This document shows, in pieces, positions 25,138-33,166 of a stretch of 48,003 nt of DNA. Under the pieces are notes generated by a model. It ran no database searches. It saw nothing but the letters and a program-made list of their open reading frames with translations, and was not told where the DNA came from. Position numbers and translations under genes: made by a program. This stretch comes from Clostridia bacterium (lineage in GTDB: Bacteria; Bacillota; Clostridia; Oscillospirales; CAG-272). The DNA lies in NCBI GenBank assembly GCA_017455185.1, contig JAFTBN010000043.1, forward strand, positions 1-48,003, given 5' to 3'. Position 1 is the stretch's first letter. Each line of letters starts with the position of its first letter.

Positions 25138-26745
25138 TCAGCTCAGATATTCCAGCAGCCCTTCAAGGCCCTGTTCCCGGAACACCTGCTTGTAGTAATC
25201 CACCTCGCTCCGGATCAGGTCGTCGATGACGCGCATGCCGAGCAGCTCGACCGGCGCCTTGTCGTCGGTCAGCAGATACGGGCCTTTTTCGTACGGGACG
25301 ATGCCCGGATTGACCCGGGAAAGCAGGAAGGACTGAATCTCCACGTCGGTTTCCATCAGCAGGTTGCGGCTGTAGGTGTTCAGCACGTCGGCCGCGTTGG
25401 AAGCGAACAGAAGACGGTTGGTGCTGTTTGCCACGTTGACCGTGTAGACCCGGTCGAACGCGTGGCAGATGGTGTCGCAAAGGTATTGGTTGATGCTGCC
25501 CTCCCGGTCGGATTTCATGTTCAGGTTGACCACCATCACGCCCCGGTCGGTCAGACGGGAGCTGACCAGGGAGAAGAATTCCAGGGAGGACATCTGGAAG
25601 GGAATGGTGATGTCCTGGTACGCGTCGACCATAATCAGGTCATAGGTGTCGGGCGTCGAAGCCAGGAAGGCGCGTCCGTCGTAGGTGGTGACCCGGATCC
25701 GGTCGTCCATATGGAAGTAGGTGTGGGCCAGGTCGGTGATTTTCTTGTCGATTTCCACCCCTTCGATGGAGAGGTCCTCCCCGATGTAGCGCTGGAGCTG
25801 GGTGGCGTACGTGCCCGAGCCCATACCCAGAATCAGCACCGAAAAGGAATCGCTTTCCCGGACTCCGGCCATATAGGGAGCGGCCAGGGCGTAATTGTAA
25901 TAATCGCTTGTGAGTTCCCGCTCTTTCAGATAGACCGACTGGACGCCGAAGAGGACGTTGGTGGAAAGGGAAACCGTCCGGTCGTCCTCACTGACCTGAA
26001 GGTAGTTGTAGACCGATTCCCCTTCGTAGGTGAGCTGGCTGTTCCAGAAGGCGAAATTGGACGAATGGCCGAAGAGGACGCAGACAAGGAAAAAGGCCGC
26101 GGCAACCGGCATGCGGACCCGGAAGATCTTCGAGGAAATGAAGTAGACAAAGGAAAGAATCAGAAGGATGCCCGCGAAGATCAGGAAGGTGATGGAGGTC
26201 CCCACCGAGGGAATGGTGATGAAGGTCGGCACAAAAGTTCCGATGATGGAGCCGATGGTGTTGGACGCATTCAGGAGGCCTACGGTCTTGGCGCTGTCGT
26301 CCAGGCTGGACATGGTGTACTTGACCAGGCACGGGGTGGTGGTTCCGAGCAGAAAGAGCGGAAAGACGAAAATGACCATACAGCAGACGAAGGCCGCAAT
26401 GACCAGAAAGCCTGTGTTGATGGCAAAGACCAGCAGCATGGAAATGCCGGCAATGACGTATTTGCCGAGCAGGGGAATCAGGGCAATCCAGATGCCGGCG
26501 ATGATCAGACGCGCATAGAGTTTGTCCGGGTTCGGGTCTTTGTCTGCCTTCCTTCCGCCGTAGATGTTGCCCAGCGCCATGGCAATCATGATGGTGCCGA
26601 TGATGATGGTCCAGACAATCTGGCTGGAGGAGAAGTAAGGTGCGAGCAGACGGGAGGCGCCGAGTTCCACCGCCATGACGCTCATGCCGGCGAAGAATTC
26701 GGTCAGAAAGAGAAAGACCTTGTTTGCAAGTATTTTTCGTTCCAT
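25138..26745 (-). CDS. Membrane-fused spermidine synthase-like protein
   Basis: A 535-aa protein. Residues about 1-235 form roughly seven to eight membrane helices, and the C-terminal half is a spermidine-synthase-type Rossmann domain. The Rossmann part shows VLILGMGSGTYA (glycine loop), EGVEIDKKI (acidic residue), YDGRAFL and DLIMVDAYQ. This architecture is the fused MFS/spermidine synthase group; few members have been characterised, and the aminopropyl substrate pocket is not obviously conserved, so polyamine synthesis is only a possibility. The start is taken at the ATG 26745 (MERKILANK) because the longer reading enters the promoter; the Shine-Dalgarno there is poor. It is a single gene with a perfect consensus promoter. 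Confidence 0.85.
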   Translation of the reverse strand: MERKILANKVFLFLTEFFAGMSVMAVELGASRLLAPYFSSSQIVWTIIIGTIMIAMALGNIYGGRKADKDPNPDKLYARLIIAGIWIALIPLLGKYVIAGISMLLVFAINTGFLVIAAFVCCMVIFVFPLFLLGTTTPCLVKYTMSSLDDSAKTVGLLNASNTIGSIIGTFVPTFITIPSVGTSITFLIFAGILLILSFVYFISSKIFRVRMPVAAAFFLVCVLFGHSSNFAFWNSQLTYEGESVYNYLQVSEDDRTVSLSTNVLFGVQSVYLKERELTSDYYNYALAAPYMAGVRESDSFSVLILGMGSGTYATQLQRYIGEDLSIEGVEIDKKITDLAHTYFHMDDRIRVTTYDGRAFLASTPDTYDLIMVDAYQDITIPFQMSSLEFFSLVSSRLTDRGVMVVNLNMKSDREGSINQYLCDTICHAFDRVYTVNVANSTNRLLFASNAADVLNTYSRNLLMETDVEIQSFLLSRVNPGIVPYEKGPYLLTDDKAPVELLGMRVIDDLIRSEVDYYKQVFREQGLEGLLEYLS

Positions 26746-26826
26746 ACGGTTGCATCCATTCCTTTTTTCGGTTTTCCGTTTCAAAGACGGCCGCTGACAA
26801 AGAGTATGATTCAATTGACGGACTTC

Positions 26827-26855
26827 ATTATATAGCACTCTTCTGTAATTGTCAA
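26827..26855 (-). promoter_or_regulatory. Perfect consensus sigma-A promoter of the fused spermidine synthase-like gene
   Basis: TTGACA (26850-26855), 17 nt, TATAAT (26827-26832) on minus. The leader is about 75 nt. Confidence 0.93.
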
Positions 26856-26934
26856 AAAACAGAGGGATAACGACTCGTTGCGCGGGCCGTGCGCCGCCGT
26901 CGCCTGACTTCTCAAAAAAAGGGGAAAAGCCGCT

Positions 26935-26967
26935 AAAAAACCCTGAGAACGGCTTGTTTTTCTCAGG
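26935..26967 (-). terminator. Minus-facing terminator upstream of the pgk promoter
   Basis: CCTGAGAA (26942-26949)/TTCTCAGG (26960-26967) is followed by GTTTTTT on minus. It would stop antisense transcription leaving the pgk region before it reaches the spermidine synthase-like gene. Confidence 0.6.
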
Positions 26968-26983
26968 AAAAGGGGCAAATCCC

Positions 26984-27012
26984 TTGATTTTGACGGGGCT
27001 TTGTGTTATAGT
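26984..27012 (+). promoter_or_regulatory. Sigma-A promoter of the pgk-tpiA cluster
   Basis: TTGATT (26984-26989), 17 nt, TATAGT (27007-27012), 45 nt before the pgk ATG. Confidence 0.75.
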
Positions 27013-27056
27013 GGACGATGTAAAAAAACAGGTCGAAAGACCGGGAAGGCAGAATT

Positions 27057-28373
27057 ATGACTTACAACAAGAAAACGATTGAAGACGTGCAGGTCAAGGG
27101 CAAAAAGGTCCTGGTTCGCTGCGATTTCAATGTGCCGGTAAAAGACGGCGTCATCACCTCCGAAAAGAGAATCGTGGAAGCGCTCCCAACCATCCGTTAT
27201 CTGAAGGAAAACGGTGCGATGGTGGTGCTTTGCTCCCATCTGGGCAAACCCCATAACGTATTTGACGCGAAAATCAAATTGAATAAAAAGGAAGTTGCCG
27301 CCATCGAGGCGCTTCCGGAAGCAGACCGCGCCGCAGCCGAGGCCGTGGCGGTCGAGAAGGCGAAGAAGGATTGCAAGAAGTTCTCCCTGGCCGTTGTGGC
27401 AGACAAGCTCAACGAACTGCTGGGCGGCGGAGTCGTGTTCGCAAAGGATACGGTCGGCCCCGACGCGCAGGCCAAGATTGCCGCGATGAAGCCGGGCGAT
27501 ATCGTATTGCTGGAGAACACCCGGTTTACCGCCCGGGAAGAGAAGAACGATCCCGAGTTCTCCAAGGAACTGGCCAAGCCGTTTGATCTGTTCGTCAATG
27601 ACGCGTTCGGAACGGCGCACCGCGCGCATGCTTCCACGGCGGGCGTTGTACAGCATGCAGGGCTTCCGGCTGTCTGCGGCTATCTGATTCAGAAGGAAAT
27701 CAGCATCATGGGCAAGGCTCTTTCCAACCCGGAGCGTCCGTTTGTGGCCATCCTGGGCGGCGCGAAGGTGGCGGACAAGCTCAACGTCATCAACAACCTG
27801 CTGACCAAGGTGGATACGCTGATCATCGGCGGCGGTATGGCATATACCTTCCTTGCCGCAAAGGGATACGGCGTCGGCGGCTCGCTTCTGGACGAGACCA
27901 AGATCGAGTATTGCAAGGACATGATGAAGAAAGCCGAAGACAGAGGCGTCAAGCTCCTTTTGCCGGTTGACACCACCGTCGCCCGCGAGTTCCCCAACCC
28001 CATTGACGCGCCGGTTGACGTGGAAGTGGTGGATGCGGACAAGATTCCCGCAGATCGTCAGGGACTGGATATCGGTCCCAAGACCATGGAATTGTACGCA
28101 AATGCGGCCAAGAACGCCAAGACGGTCGTCTGGAACGGCCCGATGGGCGTATTCGAGAACCCGGTCCTGGCCAAGGGCACCATTGCCGTAGCACAGGCTC
28201 TGGCGGATTCCTCCGCTACGACCATCGTAGGCGGCGGTGATTCCGCGGCAGCCTGCGAGCAGCTGGGCTATGCTTCCCGGATTACCCATATCTCCACCGG
28301 CGGCGGAGCTTCCCTTGAGTTCCTCGAAGGACTGGAACTGCCCGGCATCGCATGCCTGGAAGACAAGAACTGA
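27057..28373 (+). CDS. pgk: Phosphoglycerate kinase
   Basis: A 438-aa glycolytic enzyme that makes ATP from 1,3-bisphosphoglycerate. The start motif [10 protein letters not shown] (17-26), the basic loop SHLGKP, the hinge region and the C-terminal nucleotide motif GGGDSAAA are all present. It is about 40 residues longer than the usual 395. The extra sequence is a helical Ala/Glu/Lys-rich insert at about 85-115 in the N-domain, also seen in some Clostridia. The ATG follows GGGAAGG. tpiA lies 33 nt downstream. Confidence 0.97.
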   Translation: MTYNKKTIEDVQVKGKKVLVRCDFNVPVKDGVITSEKRIVEALPTIRYLKENGAMVVLCSHLGKPHNVFDAKIKLNKKEVAAIEALPEADRAAAEAVAVEKAKKDCKKFSLAVVADKLNELLGGGVVFAKDTVGPDAQAKIAAMKPGDIVLLENTRFTAREEKNDPEFSKELAKPFDLFVNDAFGTAHRAHASTAGVVQHAGLPAVCGYLIQKEISIMGKALSNPERPFVAILGGAKVADKLNVINNLLTKVDTLIIGGGMAYTFLAAKGYGVGGSLLDETKIEYCKDMMKKAEDRGVKLLLPVDTTVAREFPNPIDAPVDVEVVDADKIPADRQGLDIGPKTMELYANAAKNAKTVVWNGPMGVFENPVLAKGTIAVAQALADSSATTIVGGGDSAAACEQLGYASRITHISTGGGASLEFLEGLELPGIACLEDKN

Positions 28374-28406
28374 CTGCAAGTCGAACAGAAAGAAGGACAA
28401 CGGATT

Positions 28407-29171
28407 ATGGCTAAAAGAAGAATCGTCATTGCCGGCAACTGGAAAATGAATTTCACTCCCAGCGAGGCCGAAGCGTTTATCAATGAAATCAAACCCATGG
28501 TCAAGGGAAAGAGAAAATGCGACATCGTGTTCTGCGCTCCCTATGTGACCATTGCAGCGGCGCAGAAAGCCGCAAAGGGCACCCGGATCAAAATCGGGGC
28601 AGAGAATGTGCACTATGAGGAAAAGGGCGCGTTCACCGGTGAAGTGTCCGCCAAGATGCTGACCGAAATCGGCGTGGAATACGTCATCATAGGCCACTCG
28701 GAAAGACGGCAGTATTTCGGCGAGACCGACCATACGGTCAATCTGCGGGTCAAGGCGGCTCTGGCAGCCGGCATGAAAGTCATTCTGTGCCTGGGCGAAG
28801 TCAAGGAGCAGCGCTTGTCCGGCATTACCAAAGAAGTGGTCAGCATGCAGACCAAACTCGACCTGGAAGGGGTCAGCGCGGAAGAGATGAGCCGTGTCAT
28901 CATCGCCTATGAGCCCGTCTGGGCCATCGGCACCGGCCTTACCGCCACACCCGAGCAGGCCGATGAAACCTGCGGACAGATCAGAGAAGCACTGGCCGAG
29001 ATTTACGGCAAGCAGATTGCGAACGCGACAACGATTCAGTACGGTGGTTCCATGAATGAAAAGAACGCCGCTGAACTGCTGGCAAAGCCCAATGTGGACG
29101 GCGGCCTGATCGGAGGCGCGTCCCTGGTTGCGGCCAAGTTCAACGCCATCGTGGACGCGGCGCAGATTTGA
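28407..29171 (+). CDS. tpiA: Triosephosphate isomerase
   Basis: A 254-aa glycolytic TIM barrel interconverting dihydroxyacetone phosphate and glyceraldehyde 3-phosphate. Catalytic residues are visible: Asn/Lys in GNWKMN (10-15), the electrophilic His in IIGHSERR, and the general base Glu in AYEPVWAIGTG, the start of the flexible loop. GGSMNEKNA, the phosphate-binding end, follows. The length is standard. The ATG follows AAGAAGGA. It is co-transcribed with pgk; a hairpin at 29182-29205 separates it from rbfA. Confidence 0.98.
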   Translation: MAKRRIVIAGNWKMNFTPSEAEAFINEIKPMVKGKRKCDIVFCAPYVTIAAAQKAAKGTRIKIGAENVHYEEKGAFTGEVSAKMLTEIGVEYVIIGHSERRQYFGETDHTVNLRVKAALAAGMKVILCLGEVKEQRLSGITKEVVSMQTKLDLEGVSAEEMSRVIIAYEPVWAIGTGLTATPEQADETCGQIREALAEIYGKQIANATTIQYGGSMNEKNAAELLAKPNVDGGLIGGASLVAAKFNAIVDAAQI

Positions 29172-29181
29172 TTTGACAGAT

Positions 29182-29209
29182 GCGGGTGCGCCGACGCGCA
29201 CCCGCCTTT
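29182..29209 (+). terminator. Weak terminator or attenuator between tpiA and rbfA
   Basis: A perfect 9-bp stem GCGGGTGCG (29182-29190)/CGCACCCGC (29197-29205) is followed by only CTTTTG. Partial read-through into rbfA is likely, since no promoter was seen between them. Confidence 0.6.
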
Positions 29210-29223
29210 TGAAAGGGGAAGGA

Positions 29224-29649
29224 ATGGCAAAATATCGACAGGGCAGGATTCATGACGAGATGCAGAAATGCCTGGCGGAGATTGTCCGTCACGTCAAGGA
29301 TCCCCGCGTGAAGGATGCCTTTTTGAGCATTACCGGGGTGGAAGTCACGCCGGACCTGAAATATGCGAAAGTGTTTTACAGTTCCCTGTACGGGGAGGAG
29401 AAAGAGGTGGCGGCCGGACTGAAAGCCGCAACCGGATACATCCGCCGGGAACTGGCCGGATCCATGAACCTGCGCATTACGCCCGAGCTGACGTTTGTGC
29501 GGGACCGTTCTCTGGCCTACGGCGCGCATATCTCCACGCTTCTGAACCAGATTACCTATGCGCCTGAAGACAAAGAAGACAGTGAAGGCAGTGCAGGCAG
29601 TGAAGACGGAGCGGACGGGAACAGCCCGGACGAAGAGACCGAGGAGTAA
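29224..29649 (+). CDS. rbfA: Ribosome-binding factor A
   Basis: A 141-aa type II KH-domain protein that binds the 30S subunit and helps 16S 5' end maturation. Family features include RIHDEMQKCLAEIV at the N-terminus, DPRVKDAFLSITGVEVTPDL, the AKVFYSS strand and TPELTFVRDRSL. Residues after about 115 are an acidic Glu/Asp/Ser-rich tail beyond the usual core. The ATG at 29224 follows AAGGGGAAGG; an earlier in-frame start lies inside tpiA. It precedes the DHH gene by 2 nt, a common Firmicutes arrangement. Confidence 0.95.
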   Translation: MAKYRQGRIHDEMQKCLAEIVRHVKDPRVKDAFLSITGVEVTPDLKYAKVFYSSLYGEEKEVAAGLKAATGYIRRELAGSMNLRITPELTFVRDRSLAYGAHISTLLNQITYAPEDKEDSEGSAGSEDGADGNSPDEETEE

Positions 29650-29651
29650 GT

Positions 29652-30680
29652 ATGGAGTCCGGGGGAAAAGTTTACAGGGATTATTCGCTGGAGGCATTGT
29701 GCTCTCGGCTGGAGGTTCCTTCGAAGACATTGGTGGTGTATCACCGGAATCCGGATGCGGATTGCATCGGAAGTGCGCTGGGACTAGCCCTTCTGCTTTG
29801 GGAGATGGGTTCCCCGGTTTGCATTTCCGGGTCGGATCCGGTTCCGGACCATCTGAAATTTCTGGCCCAGGGGCAACCGTTCCGCCCGATGGAAGAAGCG
29901 TTTGAGGCGTTTGTCCCGGACAGGGTGGTTTCGGTGGACGTTGCGTCACCCGAACAACTGGGCCGGGAGGTTTCGGACCGGGTTGAGATTCAGCTGATGA
30001 TTGACCATCACGGAAGAGGCACCCGCTTCGCGGACGGATATGTGGATCCGCACGCGGCAGCCGTATCCGAAATCGTGTTCGATATGGGCAAAATCTGGAT
30101 GGAGCATCAGAAACTGGCCCGGTTTCCACGGGGAGCGGCTGACGCGCTGTACGCCGGAATTGCCGGCGACACGGGCGGATTCCGGTTTTCCAATACCACC
30201 GCGCAAACTTACATCCGGGCGGCTGAACTGGTCGGGATGGGGGTGGATTCGTCCGAGATCTGCCGAAGGCTGTTTGCCAGCAAATCCAAGGCCCAGCTTC
30301 GCGCCGAGCATTGCGGGTACGCGAATATGCGGTATCTGTGCGGAGAGAAAGCGACGCTGACCCTGATCAGCCTGCAGGATCGGGAAAGACTGGGCCTGCG
30401 GGAAGAGGACCTCGGGACCGTCATCGACGTCATCCGGGAAATCGAGGGGGTGGAACTGGCCGGGGTGATTCGGCAGGTCGGAAAAGAAACGTTCCGGGTT
30501 TCCCTGCGTTCGGCCCGCTGTGTGGACGTGGCGGCCATCTGTTCCCGCTTCGGCGGAGGCGGACACGCCAGGGCCGCGGGATGTACGCTGACCCTTCCGA
30601 ACTGCGAAGAGGCATGGGCCGCGATGGAAGCGTGTTTTACGCAGGCGCTGGAAGCATGCGGGGAGTCTTCCGGCCAATAG
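29652..30680 (+). CDS. DHH/DHHA1 phosphoesterase, NrnA-like (oligoribonuclease/pAp phosphatase)
   Basis: A 342-aa DHH subfamily 1 enzyme expected to degrade nanoRNA and dephosphorylate 3'-phosphoadenosine 5'-phosphate. Metal-site motifs occur in order: HRNPDADCIGSA (31-42), SVDVAS, the DHH triad MIDHHGRG, and GIAGDTGGFRF. The C-terminal DHHA1 motif GGGGHARAAG is near 315. The length matches NrnA (about 310-340). The ATG is preceded by GAGGAGTAAG, overlapping the end of rbfA. A strong bidirectional terminator follows. Confidence 0.93.
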   Translation: MESGGKVYRDYSLEALCSRLEVPSKTLVVYHRNPDADCIGSALGLALLLWEMGSPVCISGSDPVPDHLKFLAQGQPFRPMEEAFEAFVPDRVVSVDVASPEQLGREVSDRVEIQLMIDHHGRGTRFADGYVDPHAAAVSEIVFDMGKIWMEHQKLARFPRGAADALYAGIAGDTGGFRFSNTTAQTYIRAAELVGMGVDSSEICRRLFASKSKAQLRAEHCGYANMRYLCGEKATLTLISLQDRERLGLREEDLGTVIDVIREIEGVELAGVIRQVGKETFRVSLRSARCVDVAAICSRFGGGGHARAAGCTLTLPNCEEAWAAMEACFTQALEACGESSGQ

Positions 30681-30720
30681 GAAGAAAAGCGACGGTTGCC
30701 GGAAGGCGGCCGGATAAAAC

Positions 30721-30768
30721 AAAAAGAAAGAGCGGATGGGTTCTGTCACAAACCGTCCGCTCTTTTTG
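30721..30768. terminator. Bidirectional intrinsic terminator
   Basis: AGAGCGGA (30729-30736)/TCCGCTCT (30756-30763), with an inner GGTT/AACC, is flanked by AAAAAGAA and TTTTT. It serves the rbfA-nrnA transcript and the converging CPBP gene. Confidence 0.9.
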
Positions 30769-30831
30769 TCGGATTGTTTTTTGCAGGGAAGGCCCCGCCG
30801 ACCGGACACAGGCATTGCGGGACAGGTCGGT

Positions 30832-31800
30832 TCAGGAGAAAAGAAGGACCGCAACCCATGCGGCGACCGAAAGCCAGAGGCAGGGATTGGCCAGTGCCCG
30901 CAAAAGCAATTGGAGGTGGGCCTTCATCAATACGAGCACCGGGTGACCGGACTGCAGGGCCTCCTCGTTGTAATGCAGATTTTCGGGCATTTTCGCATAG
31001 GCCCGGTAGACCCGGATCACGGCGGTCGAGGCCAGGATAAACGAAAGCAGGAAGAGTGCCCAGAGCAGGAACAGGAACAGCGTGCCGCTTCCGGCCGATA
31101 GGTAGTAGTCGGTCAGGGCGCTTTGCCCGGTTTGCGCAAACATCCGGTACAGCAGGTGGGCCAGGACGGACGCCGTCAGGGATTTGGTCGTATACAGAAT
31201 CAGATACAGCCACAATCCGAGAAGGAAATACAGCGGGAAGAAGGCCGGATGAAACTGGAACAGGGCGAACAGAAGGGAAGACAGGATGGCCGTGACGACC
31301 GGTCCGCTGCGGCGGAACGCATGGGGAAGTATGCCTCGGAAGAACAGTTCCTCAAGCAGGGCGGGAAGAACCGCGAATACAAGAAGGGAGGGGATGATCT
31401 TCCAGGGATCTGAGCCGTTCCGGGGTCCGTAGAGCCGATAAAGCAGGAACGGGGAGGACGAGCCGGACAGCGAGCCGGCAAAAAAGGCATACAGCTGCCC
31501 GAAGGCGATCAGCATGACAACAGAGGACAGAATCAGCAGCCAGTGGCTTTTGTGAGGCCGGGTGAGCCAAAGTGCCTCGGCGCTCTTGGTCTTATAGACG
31601 GCGAGCCAGTAGACGGCGGGCGGAAGAAAGACGGCAAACTGGGCCAGAAGGGCCATGTAATAGGTGTTTCCGAGCAGGACGCCGAAGCGGTCCAGCAGAA
31701 CGAAAACGAAGACGGCCAGGACCATCCACAAAAACATGCCGCACCAGATGAGCTCGGACCGGGGCAATATGGACTTTTTTGGTTTGGCGGTGTCGCTCAT
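30832..31800 (-). CDS. CPBP-family (CAAX protease/bacteriocin-processing-like) intramembrane protein
   Basis: A 322-aa polytopic membrane protein with about eight helices. The ABI/CPBP core shows EELFFRG (motif 1, near 151-157) and ALFQFHP (motif 2, with the metal His). Motif 3, normally HxxxN, reads HLLYR, so the Asn is replaced. Family members are glutamic-type intramembrane proteases used in prenyl-protein processing, bacteriocin immunity or membrane signalling; no partner gene is adjacent. The ATG at 31800 lacks a good Shine-Dalgarno: AAAGGAAG lies about 25 nt upstream. It follows the 5-formyl-THF cyclo-ligase gene by 33 nt on the same strand and is presumably in its operon. Confidence 0.82.
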   Translation of the reverse strand: MSDTAKPKKSILPRSELIWCGMFLWMVLAVFVFVLLDRFGVLLGNTYYMALLAQFAVFLPPAVYWLAVYKTKSAEALWLTRPHKSHWLLILSSVVMLIAFGQLYAFFAGSLSGSSSPFLLYRLYGPRNGSDPWKIIPSLLVFAVLPALLEELFFRGILPHAFRRSGPVVTAILSSLLFALFQFHPAFFPLYFLLGLWLYLILYTTKSLTASVLAHLLYRMFAQTGQSALTDYYLSAGSGTLFLFLLWALFLLSFILASTAVIRVYRAYAKMPENLHYNEEALQSGHPVLVLMKAHLQLLLRALANPCLWLSVAAWVAVLLFS

Positions 31801-31833
31801 GGCGGTAAAAACAGCCGTTTTGGCTTCCTTTCA

Positions 31834-32409
31834 TCAGAATGAATGCGGATACGTGGTTCCGTCGGGCAGCAGAATCCGGTCGGCCGGAAGGTCGAATGCC
31901 TCGCGGGGCAAAGGATCCGGGCAAAGGCAGTCCGGAAAGACCGGGGCCAGCGTTATCAGGCTGTGCCGGGCCAGATAGCGGTCGTAGTACCCCTTTCCGT
32001 ACCCGAGACGGAATCCTTCCCGGTCAAAGGCGAGGCCGGGCAAAAGACACAGGGTGTTTTCATCCGGGAGAACTAGAACGGAGTCTTCCGGAGGTTCTAA
32101 AATGCCCATGCGGCCTTTTTTCATTCGCGAGAGGTCGGGGCAGAGGAAAAACTGCATGTCCGTTTCGTTCAGGCAGCGGGGGAAGGCAACGGGAAGCCCC
32201 CTTTCACGGGCTGTACGCATAAGGGGCAAAAGGGACACTTCGGACCCTGTGGGGCAGAACAGAAACAGCGATTCGGCCCGTTTAAAGACCGGCAACCCCT
32301 CAATGCGGCGGCACAGCTCGGACGACCATTTTTCCCGCTGCTGCTGCGGAATGGCATTGCGCCGGGATAGATAAGCGGCGCGCAGCTCCGCTTTTGCAGG
32401 GGATGTCAT
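31834..32409 (-). CDS. 5-formyltetrahydrofolate cyclo-ligase
   Basis: A 191-aa enzyme (MTHFS/YgfA family) that uses ATP to turn 5-formyl-THF into 5,10-methenyl-THF, returning a storage or inhibitory folate to the one-carbon pool. N-terminal basic helix residues KAELRAAYLSRR are followed by LFLFCPTGSEV and the signature RLGYGKGYYDRYL near 137-149, which binds nucleotide and folate. The ATG overlaps the end of the DJ-1 gene by 4 nt (ATGA), so the two are translationally coupled. One-carbon genes also occur at 43757-46628 in this window but on another transcript. Confidence 0.93.
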   Translation of the reverse strand: MTSPAKAELRAAYLSRRNAIPQQQREKWSSELCRRIEGLPVFKRAESLFLFCPTGSEVSLLPLMRTARERGLPVAFPRCLNETDMQFFLCPDLSRMKKGRMGILEPPEDSVLVLPDENTLCLLPGLAFDREGFRLGYGKGYYDRYLARHSLITLAPVFPDCLCPDPLPREAFDLPADRILLPDGTTYPHSF

Positions 32410-32951
32410 TCGGGTTTGGCCACGACCGACCGGCGGAGCTGTTCGGCCGTCTCGGTTCCTTTCAGTTCGGCGACAATTGCCAGGCCGAAATCAAGAGCCA
32501 CACCCATTCCGGCACCCGTGATGATGTTTCCGTCTTTCACGACTCTCTCTCCGGTCAGAATGGCGCCGGTCAGGTCCTTTTCCATTCCGGGATAGCAGGT
32601 TGCGCGTTTGCCTTTGAGAAGGCCGCGGCGTCCGAGAATGGTGGGCGCGGCGCAGATGGCGAAGAGGTGTCCGTCCGCTTCAAGGGCGGCGGAAATGGCG
32701 CTCTGTACAACCGGAGAAGCGTCCAGGTTCAGCGTGCCCGGCATGCCGCCCGGCAGGAGAACGGACTCGGGGCGCAGGTCGTTGAATTCTTTGTCCGTCA
32801 AGTCGGCCTGAACGGCAATTCCGTGCGATCCGCAAACCGTTCGGCCGCCAATACCGACGGTCTTTACGGGAATTTTTGCGCGGCGCATCAGATCCAGCGG
32901 GGTCAGCGCTTCGACTTCTTCAAATCCTTCGGCTAAAAAAAGGTAATGCAT
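32406..32951 (-). CDS. DJ-1/PfpI family protein (YajL-like)
   Basis: A 181-aa class I glutamine amidotransferase-like protein. Cys100 in FAICAAP is the nucleophile-elbow cysteine, and Glu14 (FEEVEA) matches the DJ-1 glutamate that lowers its pKa. LLPGGMPG and GAGMGVALDF complete the fold. Relatives are reported as redox-stress chaperones, glyoxalases or deglycases; the exact activity is disputed. The ATG follows AAAGGAG. It is the first gene of a three-gene operon with the cyclo-ligase and the CPBP protein. Confidence 0.93.
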   Translation of the reverse strand: MHYLFLAEGFEEVEALTPLDLMRRAKIPVKTVGIGGRTVCGSHGIAVQADLTDKEFNDLRPESVLLPGGMPGTLNLDASPVVQSAISAALEADGHLFAICAAPTILGRRGLLKGKRATCYPGMEKDLTGAILTGERVVKDGNIITGAGMGVALDFGLAIVAELKGTETAEQLRRSVVAKPE

Positions 32952-32979
32952 GGGGTGCTCCTTTGGAAATTCTGGCTTT

Positions 32980-33008
32980 ATTATACCCGTTTTCGTGCCG
33001 GATGTCTA
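32980..33008 (-). promoter_or_regulatory. Sigma-A promoter of the DJ-1 operon
   Basis: TAGACA (33003-33008), 17 nt, TATAAT (32980-32985) on minus, 28 nt before the ATG. Confidence 0.83.
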
Positions 33009-33063
33009 CCGCTTTTTGCTTTGGCGGGGTACACGTCAGGGGAGTATTCTTTTTGCAAGGCCC

Positions 33064-33092
33064 TTGACATTAAAAAGGACAACCGTTAAAAT
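33064..33092 (+). promoter_or_regulatory. Sigma-A promoter of the HD-domain gene
   Basis: TTGACA (33064-33069), 17 nt, TAAAAT (33087-33092). The start codon is 74 nt downstream, leaving a structured leader. Confidence 0.87.
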
Positions 33093-33098
33093 GAAATC

Positions 33099-33166
33099 AG
33101 GACCCGGCAGGGATAGCTGAGCCGGGAACGACTATACCGCACGGCAGGTGTGAAAGTGGGGCACGT
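33099..33166 (+). promoter_or_regulatory. Structured 5' leader of the HD-domain gene, class unknown
   Basis: A stem CCCGGC (33103-33108)/GCCGGG (33121-33126) encloses the 12-nt loop AGGGATAGCTGA. A purine-rich single-stranded tail runs to the ATG. The loop bases GGGATA could pair, with one mismatch, with TATACC downstream, as in an H-type pseudoknot. No known riboswitch signature was recognised, and no terminator is present, so any control would be at translation. Confidence 0.4.

Noticed and set aside
27006..29201. 731-aa minus-strand open frame across pgk and tpiA
   Set aside because: It spans two certain glycolytic genes on the other strand; no start site or conserved domain.
33099..33166. 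Guanidine-II (mini-ykkC) riboswitch because of two ACGR tetranucleotides
   Set aside because: ACGA and ACGG occur, but neither is closed by a stem, which that motif requires.
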